Shown: piece after piece, positions 1 through 7,639 of the stretch
Position numbering within the stretch: position 1 is the first letter of the stretch
Layout of the letters: every line of letters begins with the position of its first letter
NCBI GenBank assembly: GCA_024636755.1
Contig: JAGXGL010000017.1
Location: 1-38,011, forward strand
Direction of reading: 5' to 3'
From: Guyparkeria sp.
Lineage (GTDB): Bacteria > Pseudomonadota > Gammaproteobacteria > Halothiobacillales > Halothiobacillaceae
Length of the DNA: 38,011 bases
Made by a program: the position numbers and the translations under genes
Notes under the pieces: generated by a model
Told to the model about the DNA's origin: nothing
Database searches by the model: none
Seen by the model: the letters and a program-made list of their open reading frames with translations, nothing else

Positions 1-127
1 ACTGCTCCGGCTGCTCGAGCGGCTCGCCGAACGCGGTCAGGTGGCCCGCATCGACACGCGCGACGTGTGAACAGCCGCCGAGAAGGAAGGCCGAGGTGAG
101 TAGCGTGAGCACCAGAAGGGATTTCAC
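1..127 (-). CDS. Putative lipoprotein, N-terminal 42 residues (cut by window edge)
   Basis: The reverse strand reads from a GTG at 127 with a GAGG-type ribosome binding site about ten bases upstream. The 42 visible residues begin with a lipoprotein signal: two charged/polar residues after Met, a run rich in Leu, then the lipobox LLGGC with the lipidated Cys at position 19, followed by Ser-His. This suggests an outer- or inner-membrane-anchored periplasmic protein. It lies just downstream of the permease gene in the same direction (43-base gap). I do not recognise the mature part. Caution: the opposite strand also carries an open frame ending with a stop at 68-70 and with equally high third-position GC, so a plus-strand gene ending there is a real alternative. 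Confidence 0.5.
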   Translation of the reverse strand, partial: MKSLLVLTLLTSAFLLGGCSHVARVDAGHLTAFGEPLEQPEQ

Positions 128-169
128 GTCGTGACGCCTCGTTGGGTGTGGGGATGTCTTGCCCGGAGT

Positions 170-1459
170 TTAGCCTCCAAGGCTGCCGGCCGCCGCGAAG
201 ATCCCCTGGGTGATCAGGGCGCCGGTGGACAGCAGCAGCCCAGCCCAGGGGATCCACCGTGGAACGTTCGGCACGTCCTCGGGTTGGCCACGACGCTTGA
301 GGACGATCAGCGAGGCATTCACCGTGATGAAGACGGCCAGCATGATCGCGCTGGTCAGATTCGCCAGGGTCGCCAGTGGCAGAAAGAGAGCCAGCACTAG
401 CACCGTCGCGCTCACCGCGACGGTGGCGACGATCGGCGTGTGTGTGCGTGGGTTGATCCGTCCCAGTGCCTGCGGGGCCCCGGCTTGGTCGCGGCCCATG
501 TCCATCAGCAGGCGCGTGGCCATGATGATCTGGCCCAGCGCGCCGTTGACGATGATGAACAGGCTGATCAGCCCCAACGGCACACCCGGATGCCCCTGCG
601 CCTCAACCACGGCGACCAGCGGGGCGTGGGCCTGTGACAGGTCATCCGGCGATAGCACGCTGGTGGCGGCGATGGCTACCAGCGCGTAGACCACGAGTGA
701 AATCACCACGGCACTGACGATCGCGCGCGGCATGGTGCGCTTGGCGTCGTGAACCTCCTCGGCGAGGTTGGCCATGTCCTCGAAGCCGATGAACGAGTAG
801 AACGCCAGGAAGGCGCCCAGAAACAGTCCGGTGATCATGCCGAATTCGAGCCCGCTCAGCGATTCTGCCAGCCGTACCGGCGCGTCCCCCATCGCTGGGA
901 CCGCCACCCAGACCACGTACCCCAGTCCGGCCATGCCGAGTAGCGTGGTGGCGGCCATGAACCAGGCGCTCTCGCGCATGCCCGCGATCGCGATGCCACC
1001 CAGTGCCAAGGTAACGATAATCAATGTCCAGGTCCGGGGCAGATCGATGAAAAGAGACGCATAGCGCTCGAAGCCGGTAAGGATGGTTGCCCCCGAGACG
1101 GTGCCGGTGGCTACCAGTCCCCAGCCGATGGCGATACACAGCCCCCGTCGACCAAATGCCTGGCGGGCGTAGTCGATCGGCCCGCCGGCCTCCGGGATGC
1201 GTGCGGTGAGTTCGCTGAACGACAGCGCCGTGAGCGAGGCGACCAGCGCGGCGAGGATGAAGGCAAACGGCGTGAGCAAGCCGGCTGCCCCGGCGACCTC
1301 GCCGATCACCACGTAGATCCCCGCGCCCAGAATGGACCCCAGGCCGTATAACGTCAGCAGCACCGGGCCGAGCTCGCGCCTAAGCACGGCCTGCCGCGGT
1401 GACGGGAGGCCTTGAGGTGGGGATGGAGTGTCGTGCCGGCCGTCGGGATTGCGCGTCAT
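170..1459 (-). CDS. APC-superfamily amino-acid permease
   Basis: The 429-residue protein is a polytopic inner-membrane transporter with about 12 hydrophobic segments. The first membrane segment carries the family signature GSILGAGIYV (residues 41-50), where backbone atoms bind the amino-acid carboxylate and amino groups in this superfamily. A second conserved patch, around GFEDMANLAEE, is typical of the cationic amino acid transporter/YfnA-like branch. The likely role is proton-coupled amino-acid uptake or exchange; the substrate cannot be read from sequence. The ATG at 1459 gives the standard family length. It is divergent from mltF, with about 110 bases between the two starts that must hold both promoters; I see no convincing -35/-10 pair there. 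Confidence 0.85.
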   Translation of the reverse strand: MTRNPDGRHDTPSPPQGLPSPRQAVLRRELGPVLLTLYGLGSILGAGIYVVIGEVAGAAGLLTPFAFILAALVASLTALSFSELTARIPEAGGPIDYARQAFGRRGLCIAIGWGLVATGTVSGATILTGFERYASLFIDLPRTWTLIIVTLALGGIAIAGMRESAWFMAATTLLGMAGLGYVVWVAVPAMGDAPVRLAESLSGLEFGMITGLFLGAFLAFYSFIGFEDMANLAEEVHDAKRTMPRAIVSAVVISLVVYALVAIAATSVLSPDDLSQAHAPLVAVVEAQGHPGVPLGLISLFIIVNGALGQIIMATRLLMDMGRDQAGAPQALGRINPRTHTPIVATVAVSATVLVLALFLPLATLANLTSAIMLAVFITVNASLIVLKRRGQPEDVPNVPRWIPWAGLLLSTGALITQGIFAAAGSLGG

Positions 1460-1570
1460 GATCCGGAGTGTAGCGCCGTGGCGGGCCGGTGCCGAGCCGT
1501 CGTGCCTAGTGAGCTACCATGTTGTCGGTTCGATGCCCGAGACACACGCCCTAAACGTGGAGCGCCTTGC

Positions 1571-2926
1571 ATGCCCCCATTCCTCTTGATGATTCCGATC
1601 GGCGTCTTGCTGCTGCTTTCCGGGTGCGCTGATGACAGGCCGGATGCCGCGTTTGCCTCGCCATTCGACACGCAGCAGTTGGTGGTGGCGACGCGAAATG
1701 GCCCCACCGCCCGTTACCTGGGACGCGATCAGTCGGCAACCGGGCCCGAGCACGATCTGGTCATGGCCTTTGCCGACAGCCGTGGCTGGGTGGTGGATTG
1801 GCAAGTGCATGAATCGACCGCAGAAGTGATCGAGGCGTTGGCGACGGGCCGTGCCCATCTCGCCGCGGCCGGGCTGACTCATCTGCCGGCCCGGAGCGAA
1901 CGGTTTGAGCCGGGTCTGGTGCACGGGGAGGTGGTCCAGCAGGTGGTCTGCCATCGCGACGATCGCCCCTTGCCGGACACCATTGAAGGCCTGGCCGGGG
2001 TGGATCTGCAGGTGACGGGGGATTCGAGTTACGTCGCTCGGCTGGAAGAATTGGCGCGGACGGTGCCGGATCTGACCTTTGTCGCCGACCCGTCACGCAG
2101 CAGTGAGGTGCTGCTGACCCAGGTGGCCACCGGCGAGGTGGGCTGTACCGTCGCCGACTCGTCGATCGTGCGAATGGTGCGCCGGTACTGGCCGCATCTC
2201 GAGGTGGCGATGAATCTCGATCAGAACGAACCCGTGGGCTGGTATGCGGCTGCCGGGCACACCGAAGTGGCCAAGGCCACGCGCCGTTGGCGCGAGAGTG
2301 AGGCGGGCGAGGCGGCGGTGGCGGCGATGCGCGAGCGCTATTACTCGCACATCGAAGAGTTCGATTTCGTCGACATGAGGGCGCTCAATCGTCGGCTTGA
2401 CGACCGTCTGCCGCACTACCTGGACGAATTCCGACAGGCTTCGGAGGAAACCGGTTTGCCCGTGGACCTGCTCGCCGCGATGGCCTACCAGGAATCGCAT
2501 TGGGACCCGCAAGCGACCTCACCCACCGGGGTGCGCGGCATCATGATGCTCACCCGGCCAACCGCCGAGTCGCTGGGGGTGGAGGATCGGCTCGATCCGC
2601 GTGAGTCGATTCTCGGCGGAGCGCGTTATCTTGCCGATCGTCACGCCCGCTTGCCGGAGGATATCCCCGAGCCGGATCGCACCTACCTGGCCCTGGCCAG
2701 TTACAACCTCGGGCGGGCACACGTGCTGGATGCGCGTCGGCTGGCCCGTGATCTCGGCCTCGATCCGGACTCGTGGGTCGACATGCGCGAGGTGCTGCCG
2801 TTGAAGGCTGACAAGCGCTACTACCCGCAGACCAAGTACGGCTATGCCCGCGGCTACGAGCCGGTGCACTATGTCCGCCGTATCCGCAATTACCGCGACG
2901 TGATCGATCAGGCCCTTGCCGATTGA
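1571..2926 (+). CDS. mltF: Membrane-bound lytic murein transglycosylase F (MltF)
   Basis: This 451-residue lipoprotein cleaves peptidoglycan strands non-hydrolytically, forming 1,6-anhydromuramic acid ends. From the ATG at 1571 the signal peptide ends in the lipobox LLSGC with Cys19; a longer upstream-extended frame exists but would bury this signal, so 1571 is preferred. A GGAG lies about ten bases before it. Residues about 36-260 form the periplasmic solute-binding-like (SBP_bac_3) regulatory domain and about 290-430 the SLT lysozyme-like domain. The catalytic Glu is E308 in MAYQESHWDP, followed by the family block SPTGVRGIMMLT. Length and domain order match MltF (YfhD). It stands alone on the plus strand between divergent and convergent neighbours. 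Confidence 0.93.
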   Translation: MPPFLLMIPIGVLLLLSGCADDRPDAAFASPFDTQQLVVATRNGPTARYLGRDQSATGPEHDLVMAFADSRGWVVDWQVHESTAEVIEALATGRAHLAAAGLTHLPARSERFEPGLVHGEVVQQVVCHRDDRPLPDTIEGLAGVDLQVTGDSSYVARLEELARTVPDLTFVADPSRSSEVLLTQVATGEVGCTVADSSIVRMVRRYWPHLEVAMNLDQNEPVGWYAAAGHTEVAKATRRWRESEAGEAAVAAMRERYYSHIEEFDFVDMRALNRRLDDRLPHYLDEFRQASEETGLPVDLLAAMAYQESHWDPQATSPTGVRGIMMLTRPTAESLGVEDRLDPRESILGGARYLADRHARLPEDIPEPDRTYLALASYNLGRAHVLDARRLARDLGLDPDSWVDMREVLPLKADKRYYPQTKYGYARGYEPVHYVRRIRNYRDVIDQALAD

Positions 2927-3160
2927 CCTCGAATGCATGGCCAAGGAGGACACTTGGCTTTCGCTCGCCGGTGTCCCGACGTGGCATTGGCGGTGTGCTT
3001 GTCCGTCCGGGCACCGCTGCGCGGGTCTTGAGACGGGTATCCTCGATGGCCTCGCCAGGTCTGTCGGTGAACCCTCGTCCTTCGACCTCGTCCTTTGAAT
3101 CGGCTCCCTGCCGATCCGGATCGGTCCCTTTAAGGGGAACGGGAATTTCTTGCGCTCACG

Positions 3161-3184
3161 AAAAAGCCCCGGCCATGCCGGGGC
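3161..3184 (-). terminator. Rho-independent terminator of the small lipoprotein gene
   Basis: On the minus strand a perfect 8-bp GC stem (3177-3184 with 3166-3173, 3-base loop) is followed directly by five T residues (complement of 3161-3165). It lies about 25 bases after the stop codon of the lipoprotein gene at 3210. The rest of the gap between mltF and this gene (2927-3157) shows no supported feature. Confidence 0.8.
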
Positions 3185-3209
3185 CTGAACATCAGGGCGT
3201 GCGTGCCGA

Positions 3210-3428
3210 TCAGTAGTTGTTTTCTTCGTCGACTTCGTCGCCCATCTTGTCGATTTCGTCGCCCATCTCGTCGGTTGCCTCATCGACCGCCTCGCCGGCT
3301 TCTTTCACGGTCTCGTCGAACTGCTCGCCAGTCTCTTCGGCGGGACCTTGGTTGTCGTTGTCGGAACAGCCGGCGAGGGTCAGGCCCAGGGCCATCATCA
3401 GGGCGATCAATGCGTTACGTGCGTTCAT
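3210..3428 (-). CDS. Small acidic lipoprotein
   Basis: This 72-residue protein has a clean lipoprotein signal ending in LTLAGC (Cys21). The mature part of about 51 residues is strongly acidic and built from loosely repeated units such as GEAVDEATDEMGDEIDKMGD, with Asp/Glu and small hydrophobic residues spaced to form an amphipathic helix. A near-perfect AAGGAG precedes the ATG, predicting strong translation. A short stem-loop (3447-3462, 5-bp stem) lies just upstream of the ribosome binding site. It is monocistronic with its own terminator. No enzymatic domain is visible. Similar small lipoproteins occur in halophilic gammaproteobacteria, but I do not know a function; a stress or envelope role would be a guess. 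Confidence 0.75.
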   Translation of the reverse strand: MNARNALIALMMALGLTLAGCSDNDNQGPAEETGEQFDETVKEAGEAVDEATDEMGDEIDKMGDEVDEENNY

Positions 3429-3481
3429 GTGTTGCTCTCCTTGTCTGCCGGAACGATCCGGCGAATGTGTGTCGGACTCGA

Positions 3482-3506
3482 AAATTGAAGGGGCAGCTTC
3501 TCTGCC
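3482..3506 (-). terminator. Possible terminator downstream of the nitroreductase gene
   Basis: Reading the minus strand, a 5-bp stem GGCAG/CTGCC with a 5-base loop (3492-3506) is followed after a few bases by four T residues (complement of 3481-3484). The stem is short and the T-run is displaced, so this is a weak candidate. Confidence 0.3.
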
Positions 3507-3539
3507 GCCACCCTTTGGAGGTCAGCGGGACCGACAAGT

Positions 3540-4142
3540 TCAGAATCCATCGACGAGCCGTACCTCATCAAGCGAAAGCTGCCCCGGGCGTGGCCAGACG
3601 TCGGCCGCCTTCTTGCCGATCGCGACCATGAACGAGATCAGGTGGTCATCGGGCAGGTCGATCAGGCGGCCGACGGCCTGGTAATCAAAGCCGTCCATGG
3701 GGCAGGAGTCGAGCCCCATTTCCCGCGTGGCGAGCATCAGGCTCTGCCCGGCGATGCCGCAGCTGCGCATCACCTCGTCGCGTTCGACCTGCGGTTTGTC
3801 GCGGTAATAGGCGTCGATCGCGCCGGCCATCATCTCGCGCACCTCGGCCGGTGCCCCTCGCCAGACGCGCTCGGCCTGGGTTTGCCAGACGTCGCGACGA
3901 CCGCAGAGGATCACCAGCATGGAGGCATCGGTCACCTGCGCCTGATCCCAGGCCACGTCCCGGATCGCCTGGCGGCGGGCGGGATCACGCACCACGACGA
4001 ACCGCCAGTGTTGCAGGTTGAAGGCAGTCGGTGACTGCATCGCCAGTTCGATCAGTCGGTCCTGGTCGGCCTCGGATAATTGGTGTTCCGGGTCGAACTG
4101 CTTGATGGCGCGTCGGGTCGCAATCGCCTCGCTGACTTGCAT
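3540..4142 (-). CDS. Nitroreductase-family FMN oxidoreductase
   Basis: This 200-residue protein belongs to the NAD(P)H/FMN nitroreductase fold, normally a cytosolic homodimer. The N-terminal RRAIKQFD (residues 10-17) is the family's FMN phosphate-binding motif, and SPTAFNLQHWRFVVV (about 37-51) is the second flavin-contacting block. The C-terminal region around ISFMVAIGKKAADVWPRPG resembles the usual closing segment. A GAGGAGAAGG ribosome binding site precedes the ATG at 4142. The natural substrate is unknown; family members reduce nitro compounds, quinones or flavins. It follows hslR on the same strand after a 108-base gap that contains its likely promoter. Confidence 0.87.
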   Translation of the reverse strand: MQVSEAIATRRAIKQFDPEHQLSEADQDRLIELAMQSPTAFNLQHWRFVVVRDPARRQAIRDVAWDQAQVTDASMLVILCGRRDVWQTQAERVWRGAPAEVREMMAGAIDAYYRDKPQVERDEVMRSCGIAGQSLMLATREMGLDSCPMDGFDYQAVGRLIDLPDDHLISFMVAIGKKAADVWPRPGQLSLDEVRLVDGF

Positions 4143-4174
4143 GCCTTCTCCTCGTGCTGTGGATCTGTTGCGCG

Positions 4175-4180
4175 AGTATA
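4175..4180 (-). promoter_or_regulatory. Candidate -10 element of the nitroreductase gene
   Basis: The minus strand reads TATACT here, five of six matches to the sigma-70 -10 consensus, about 32 bases before the start codon. No good -35 box is found 17 bases upstream, so the promoter would be weak or activator-dependent. Confidence 0.35.
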
Positions 4181-4207
4181 GGCATCGTGTCGGTGGTTCG
4201 CCGGCCC

Positions 4208-4235
4208 GGGGGGGTAGCGGGGGTAGCGGGGGTGC
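4208..4235. repeat. Short 9-bp tandem repeat with G-runs
   Basis: The unit GGGGGTAGC occurs twice exactly (4210-4218, 4219-4227) followed by a partial third copy (4228-4235). The plus strand has G-runs of 7, 5 and 5. The transcribed strand for hslR and nitroreductase would be C-rich here. It lies between the two genes, just upstream of the candidate nitroreductase promoter. Confidence 0.7.
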
Positions 4236-4250
4236 TCGAGATCGACCGGT

Positions 4251-4676
4251 TCAGAACGATTTGCCGCGCAGGGCCCGTAGCAGGGCGCGGGCTTGTTTGG
4301 CCGGCTTGTGGTGGGGATTGAGCTCGCGCTCGACGCGCTGTTGCTCGGCGACCCGCTGGCGTTGCTCGATGCTCCCGGGCGTCTCCCGGTAGAGCAGCGC
4401 GGCCTCGCTGGCGGCCCCCCGTTTGGGATTGAGCGCTTGGACATCGACGATGAATCGCATGCCGGCCTTGCCGATGGTCAGCCGATCGCCGGGCCGCACC
4501 GACTTGCCGCGCTTGGTCACCGTCTGGCCGTTGAGCTCGATCTTGCCGCCGTCGATGGCCGTCGAGGCAAGCTGGCGCGTCTTGAAGAAACGCGCGGCCC
4601 ACAGCCAGGTGTCCAGACGTTGGCTGGCGCTGTTGGCGGAGGCATCGGCGGGGGAGGTTGTGGGGCGTTTTTTCAC
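4251..4676 (-). CDS. hslR: Hsp15-like S4-domain RNA-binding protein (ribosome-associated heat-shock protein)
   Basis: The 141-residue protein has an S4 RNA-binding domain at about residues 19-70: RLDTWLWAARFFKTRQLA begins it and the GKIELNG and VRPGDRLTI segments complete it. The C-terminal tail is rich in Arg/Lys (KPAKQARALLRALRGKSF). This matches HslR (Hsp15), which binds stalled 50S subunits carrying peptidyl-tRNA and helps recycle them. The start is a GTG at 4676 followed by six A residues; no strong ribosome binding site is seen upstream. It is divergent from the GST gene, with 86 bases between them. Confidence 0.85.
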   Translation of the reverse strand: MKKRPTTSPADASANSASQRLDTWLWAARFFKTRQLASTAIDGGKIELNGQTVTKRGKSVRPGDRLTIGKAGMRFIVDVQALNPKRGAASEAALLYRETPGSIEQRQRVAEQQRVERELNPHHKPAKQARALLRALRGKSF

Positions 4677-4762
4677 GATGGTGGCGGCAATCGGAGCGTC
4701 AGGTGGGCTAAGCTCGTGCCCTTGTCGGGCAAGACCCGTGGCTTTTTCGATGTGGAGGCATC

Positions 4763-5431
4763 ATGCAACTCGAACTGATCAGCTTCAAGCTCTGTCCCTT
4801 TGTCCAGCGCTCGGTGATCACCCTCAAGCACAAAGGGGTGCCATTCGACACCACGTTCATCCAGCTCAACGATCTGCCGAGCTGGTTCGACGAGGTCTCG
4901 CCGCTGGGCAAGGTGCCGGTGCTCAAGGTCGATGGCGAGGTGCTGTTCGAGTCGGCGGTGATCAACGAATTCCTCGATGAATCCTTCGGCGAGCGCATGC
5001 TGTCGGAGGATGCGTTCGAGCGCGCCCAGCAACGGGCCTGGATCGAACTGGGTTCGGCGGGACTGATGGCGATGTTCGGGGCGATTACCGCCCCGGAGGA
5101 GTCCGCCAGTACCGCCAAGCGTGACGAATTGGCCAAGCTGTTCGGCCATTTAGAGAAACACCTCGCCAAAAAGCCGCCGGCCCCATATTTTGCAGGCAAA
5201 CAGCTTTCGCTGGTGGATACCTCGTTCGCCCCGCTGTTCCAGCGGCTGTTCGCCTTGCCGGAGTCACTGCTCGACTGGAATGCGATCCCGACGGTGATGC
5301 GCTGGGGCGAGCGATTGGCCGACGAGCCGGTCATTCGTGAGTCGCTCCCGGAAGGTTTCAGTGAGCTCTTCCCGATGATGCTGAAAAAGCAGAACGGCTG
5401 GTACGCGCAGCAGTATCTGGCGAAGGACTGA
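4763..5431 (+). CDS. Glutathione S-transferase family protein (CPF motif type)
   Basis: The 222-residue cytosolic protein has an N-terminal thioredoxin-like domain (about 1-80) and an all-helical C-terminal domain. The N-terminus has KLCPFVQR at residues 9-16, the Cys-Pro-Phe active-site arrangement of omega-like GSTs, which act as thiol transferases or glutathionyl reductases rather than classical conjugating enzymes. GKVPVLKVDG and FESAVINEFLDE supply the conserved cis-Pro and glutathione-binding Glu-Ser. A GGAGG ribosome binding site sits before the ATG. It is convergent with the YeeE gene, only 20 bases apart. The exact substrate cannot be inferred. SspA (a GST-fold stringent starvation protein) is unlikely because it lacks the catalytic Cys context. 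Confidence 0.85.
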   Translation: MQLELISFKLCPFVQRSVITLKHKGVPFDTTFIQLNDLPSWFDEVSPLGKVPVLKVDGEVLFESAVINEFLDESFGERMLSEDAFERAQQRAWIELGSAGLMAMFGAITAPEESASTAKRDELAKLFGHLEKHLAKKPPAPYFAGKQLSLVDTSFAPLFQRLFALPESLLDWNAIPTVMRWGERLADEPVIRESLPEGFSELFPMMLKKQNGWYAQQYLAKD

Positions 5432-5451
5432 AGATCGCGCCCGGTGGCGTT

Positions 5452-5877
5452 TTAGTCTTTCTCGAGGCGGCGATTGATCCAACTGCCGGCACCCGCGCCC
5501 AGCAGGATCCCGGCGCCGACCCACACGGCGAACCCCTTGCCTTCGCCGATCATTGCCAGCGCGGTGCCGGGGCACACCCCGGTGGCGGCCCAGCCCAGAC
5601 CGAACAATACCGCGCCGACGATCAGCCCCCGCTTGAACGGCTTGTGCTCGATCGAGATCGGCTCGCCGGTGTTGCGTGCGCGCCAGCCAAACCGCCAGGC
5701 CAGCCACGTGAGGGCGCCGCCGACGGCCACGGCAGTGGCGATCACCCACAGCAGGCGCAGGTCCTCGAACAGGAGCAGGTCACTGATGATCGCCGGGCTG
5801 GTCGCCCCGGCGCGGCTGAGCAGAAAGCCGAACGCGGTGCCAAAGACCAGGAACAACAGATTGCGTCGATTGATCAT
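5452..5877 (-). CDS. YeeE/YedE-family half-transporter, distal subunit
   Basis: This 141-residue membrane protein has about four hydrophobic segments and the family signature GLGWAATGVCPGTALAMIGEG near residues 93-113, with a conserved Cys in the CPG turn. In the full-length relative TsuA, equivalent loops with Cys line the path for thiosulfate. The gene starts three bases after the stop of the upstream paralogue, so the two are translationally linked and probably form a heteromeric permease equivalent to one full-length YeeE. A role in thiosulfate or other sulfur-compound movement is inference from the family. Confidence 0.85.
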   Translation of the reverse strand: MINRRNLLFLVFGTAFGFLLSRAGATSPAIISDLLLFEDLRLLWVIATAVAVGGALTWLAWRFGWRARNTGEPISIEHKPFKRGLIVGAVLFGLGWAATGVCPGTALAMIGEGKGFAVWVGAGILLGAGAGSWINRRLEKD

Positions 5878-5880
5878 CGC

Positions 5881-6396
5881 TCAGACTCCCAGCATCCAGG
5901 CGGCCAGTTGGGCGGTGCCCACCGCGACCGCAAAGAAGACGGCCGACGCCACCAGGCTGGCCGGTGCGCCCATCGCGACCCCGGCAATGGTGTGACCCGA
6001 GGTGCAGCCGCCGGCCAGCCGGGCGCCCAGGCCAATCAGCAGGCCACCGACCAGCCACCAGATCGCCGATCCGAGCGTGGAGTCCGGCACCAGGGCGCTG
6101 TAGAAGCGCCCGAACTCCGCGGCGGTGCCCTGCCAGCCGGGCGCGCCATCCGTGAGGGCCGCGATCACACCGCCGAGCAGGATGCCGAGCAGGAACACGA
6201 TCCGCCAGTCATCCTGGGAGTCGCGTGTTGCGCCCGGCTTGAGGCGGCCGGCCAGGTTGGCGAAGCCGGTCGAGCAGGAGAGCGGTTGGTCGGCAAGCCA
6301 GCGTTGGGCGAAGGCGAGCAGGCCGATCAGCACGCCCACCAGTACCGGCGTCCACAGTGGGGAAAAGAGCGCGTCGAGGAGCGTTTGCATCGTCAA
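5881..6396 (-). CDS. YeeE/YedE-family half-transporter, proximal subunit
   Basis: The 171-residue membrane protein has four to five hydrophobic segments. Two family motifs are visible: LSCSTGFANL near residues 39-48 and GLGARLAGGCTSGHTIAG near 120-137, the latter being the hallmark Cys-containing loop of YeeE/YedE proteins. The start at 6396 is TTG, placed about five bases after an AGGT; an ATG two codons later (6390) is the alternative. It is the first gene of a two-gene unit with the paralogue at 5452. It follows minE on the same strand after 139 bases, and a stem-loop lies in that gap. Confidence 0.85.
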   Translation of the reverse strand: MTMQTLLDALFSPLWTPVLVGVLIGLLAFAQRWLADQPLSCSTGFANLAGRLKPGATRDSQDDWRIVFLLGILLGGVIAALTDGAPGWQGTAAEFGRFYSALVPDSTLGSAIWWLVGGLLIGLGARLAGGCTSGHTIAGVAMGAPASLVASAVFFAVAVGTAQLAAWMLGV

Positions 6397-6482
6397 TCAC
6401 TACCTGGTTGGCGGATCTAGCACCTTAGCTGGACGGGCGTGCCGGCGCCAACAGATGTTTTTTACCCGCCCATAACGACGAA

Positions 6483-6503
6483 CACCCCCGGCGGGCGGGG
6501 GTG
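6483..6503 (-). terminator. GC-rich stem-loop after minE
   Basis: An 8-bp stem (6483-6490 with 6496-6503, 5-base loop) lies 33 bases past the minE stop. No T-run follows directly on the minus strand, so it may be a processing or Rho-assisted end rather than a canonical intrinsic terminator. Confidence 0.4.
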
Positions 6504-6535
6504 GCAGGCGTCATTCGAATGGCAAGGTGGCCCGT

Positions 6536-6820
6536 TCAGTCGGACCGCTCGTTGCCTTCCCCCTTCTCGGGCAGGGTGATATTGAGCTCGAACAGTTCGA
6601 ACTGTTCGTTGTGCTCGACCTCGAACTTGACCGCATCGTCCTCGACGTGGACGTACTTGCGGATCACCTCGAGGATCTCCTTCTGCATTTCGGGCAGGTA
6701 GTGCGGCGCACGGAACTGCCCCTGGCCGCGTTCATGCGCGATCAGGATCTGCAGCCGCTCCTTGGCCATCTTGGCTGACGGGTCTTGTGACCGGTTACGA
6801 AAGATATCCAGCAATCCCAT
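6536..6820 (-). CDS. minE: Cell division topological specificity factor MinE
   Basis: The 94-residue protein starts with MGLLDIFRNR, the amphipathic membrane-binding sequence of MinE, followed by the MinD-interacting helix (AKERLQILIAHER, about 20-32) and a C-terminal dimerisation domain. MinE stimulates the MinD ATPase and drives pole-to-pole oscillation, keeping the MinC inhibitor away from midcell. It begins three bases after the minD stop, as in the usual minCDE operon. Length is normal. Confidence 0.96.
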   Translation of the reverse strand: MGLLDIFRNRSQDPSAKMAKERLQILIAHERGQGQFRAPHYLPEMQKEILEVIRKYVHVEDDAVKFEVEHNEQFELFELNITLPEKGEGNERSD

Positions 6821-6823
6821 GGC

Positions 6824-7639
6824 TTAACTCCGACCGAACAGGCGACCGAGGAACGACTTCTTCTCGGTCTCGATGAAACGCATGGGGACCTCTTCGCCCA
6901 TCAGACGGGCGACCGCGTCGCTGTAGGCCTGACCGGCATCGGTGTTCTCGTCGAGAATCACCGGCCGGCCGGCGTTGGATGCCTGCAGTACGGCGTGCGA
7001 TTCCGGGATGACACCCAGCAGCGGGACGGCCAGGATCTCGAGCATGTCCTCGACCGAGAGCATCTCGCCGGTGCCGACCCGCTCAGGGGCGTAGCGGGTG
7101 ATCAGCAGGTGCTCCTTGATGGAGGTCTCGCCATCCTTCGCCCGACGCGACTTGCTGGCGAGGATGCCCAGCATGCGGTCGGAATCGCGCACCGAGGAGA
7201 TCTCGGGGTTGGAGACCACGATGGCCTCGTCGGCGTAGTACATCGCCAGTTGGGCGCCACGCTCGATGCCGGCCGGCGAATCGCAGACGATGTAATCGAA
7301 GCCTTCCTCGCGCAGGTCGTTGAGGACCTTGCCGACGCCTTCCTCGGTCAGCGCGTCCTTGTCCTTGGTCTGCGAGGCGGGCAGGACGTAGAGGTTGTCG
7401 ACTTCCTTGTGGCGGATCAGGGCCTGGTTGAGGCCCGCCTCGCCCTGGATGACGTTGACGATGTCGTAGACCACGCGGCGTTCGACGCCCATGATCAGAT
7501 CGAGGTTGCGCAGGCCGACGTCGAAGTCGATCACCACGGTCTTCTTGCCGGCCATGGCCAGGCCGCTCGAAATGGCGGCGCTGGTCGTCGTTTTGCCAAC
7601 GCCGCCCTTGCCGGAGGTTACCACCAGGACTTTGGACAC
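6824..7639 (-). CDS. minD: Septum site-determining ATPase MinD
   Basis: The 271-residue ParA/MinD ATPase carries the deviant Walker A motif SGKGGVGKTT with the signature Lys11 and catalytic Lys16, and a C-terminal amphipathic membrane-targeting helix ending KSFLGRLFGRS. ATP-bound dimers sit on the inner membrane and recruit MinC or MinE. The start codon is GTG at 7639, preceded by GGGAG at proper distance; starting here gives the canonical MSKVLVVTSGKGG. The gap to minC is 139 bases, longer than in many operons, and may hold an additional promoter, though none is clear. Confidence 0.97.
   Translation of the reverse strand: MSKVLVVTSGKGGVGKTTTSAAISSGLAMAGKKTVVIDFDVGLRNLDLIMGVERRVVYDIVNVIQGEAGLNQALIRHKEVDNLYVLPASQTKDKDALTEEGVGKVLNDLREEGFDYIVCDSPAGIERGAQLAMYYADEAIVVSNPEISSVRDSDRMLGILASKSRRAKDGETSIKEHLLITRYAPERVGTGEMLSVEDMLEILAVPLLGVIPESHAVLQASNAGRPVILDENTDAGQAYSDAVARLMGEEVPMRFIETEKKSFLGRLFGRS

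Noticed and set aside
2550-3152. Minus-strand open frame between mltF and the small lipoprotein gene, with a stretch (near 3004-3066) loosely resembling BON-domain proteins
   Set aside because: It has no start codon with a ribosome binding site, runs antisense into mltF, is preceded by the lipoprotein terminator, and the similarity is too short to support even a pseudogene call.
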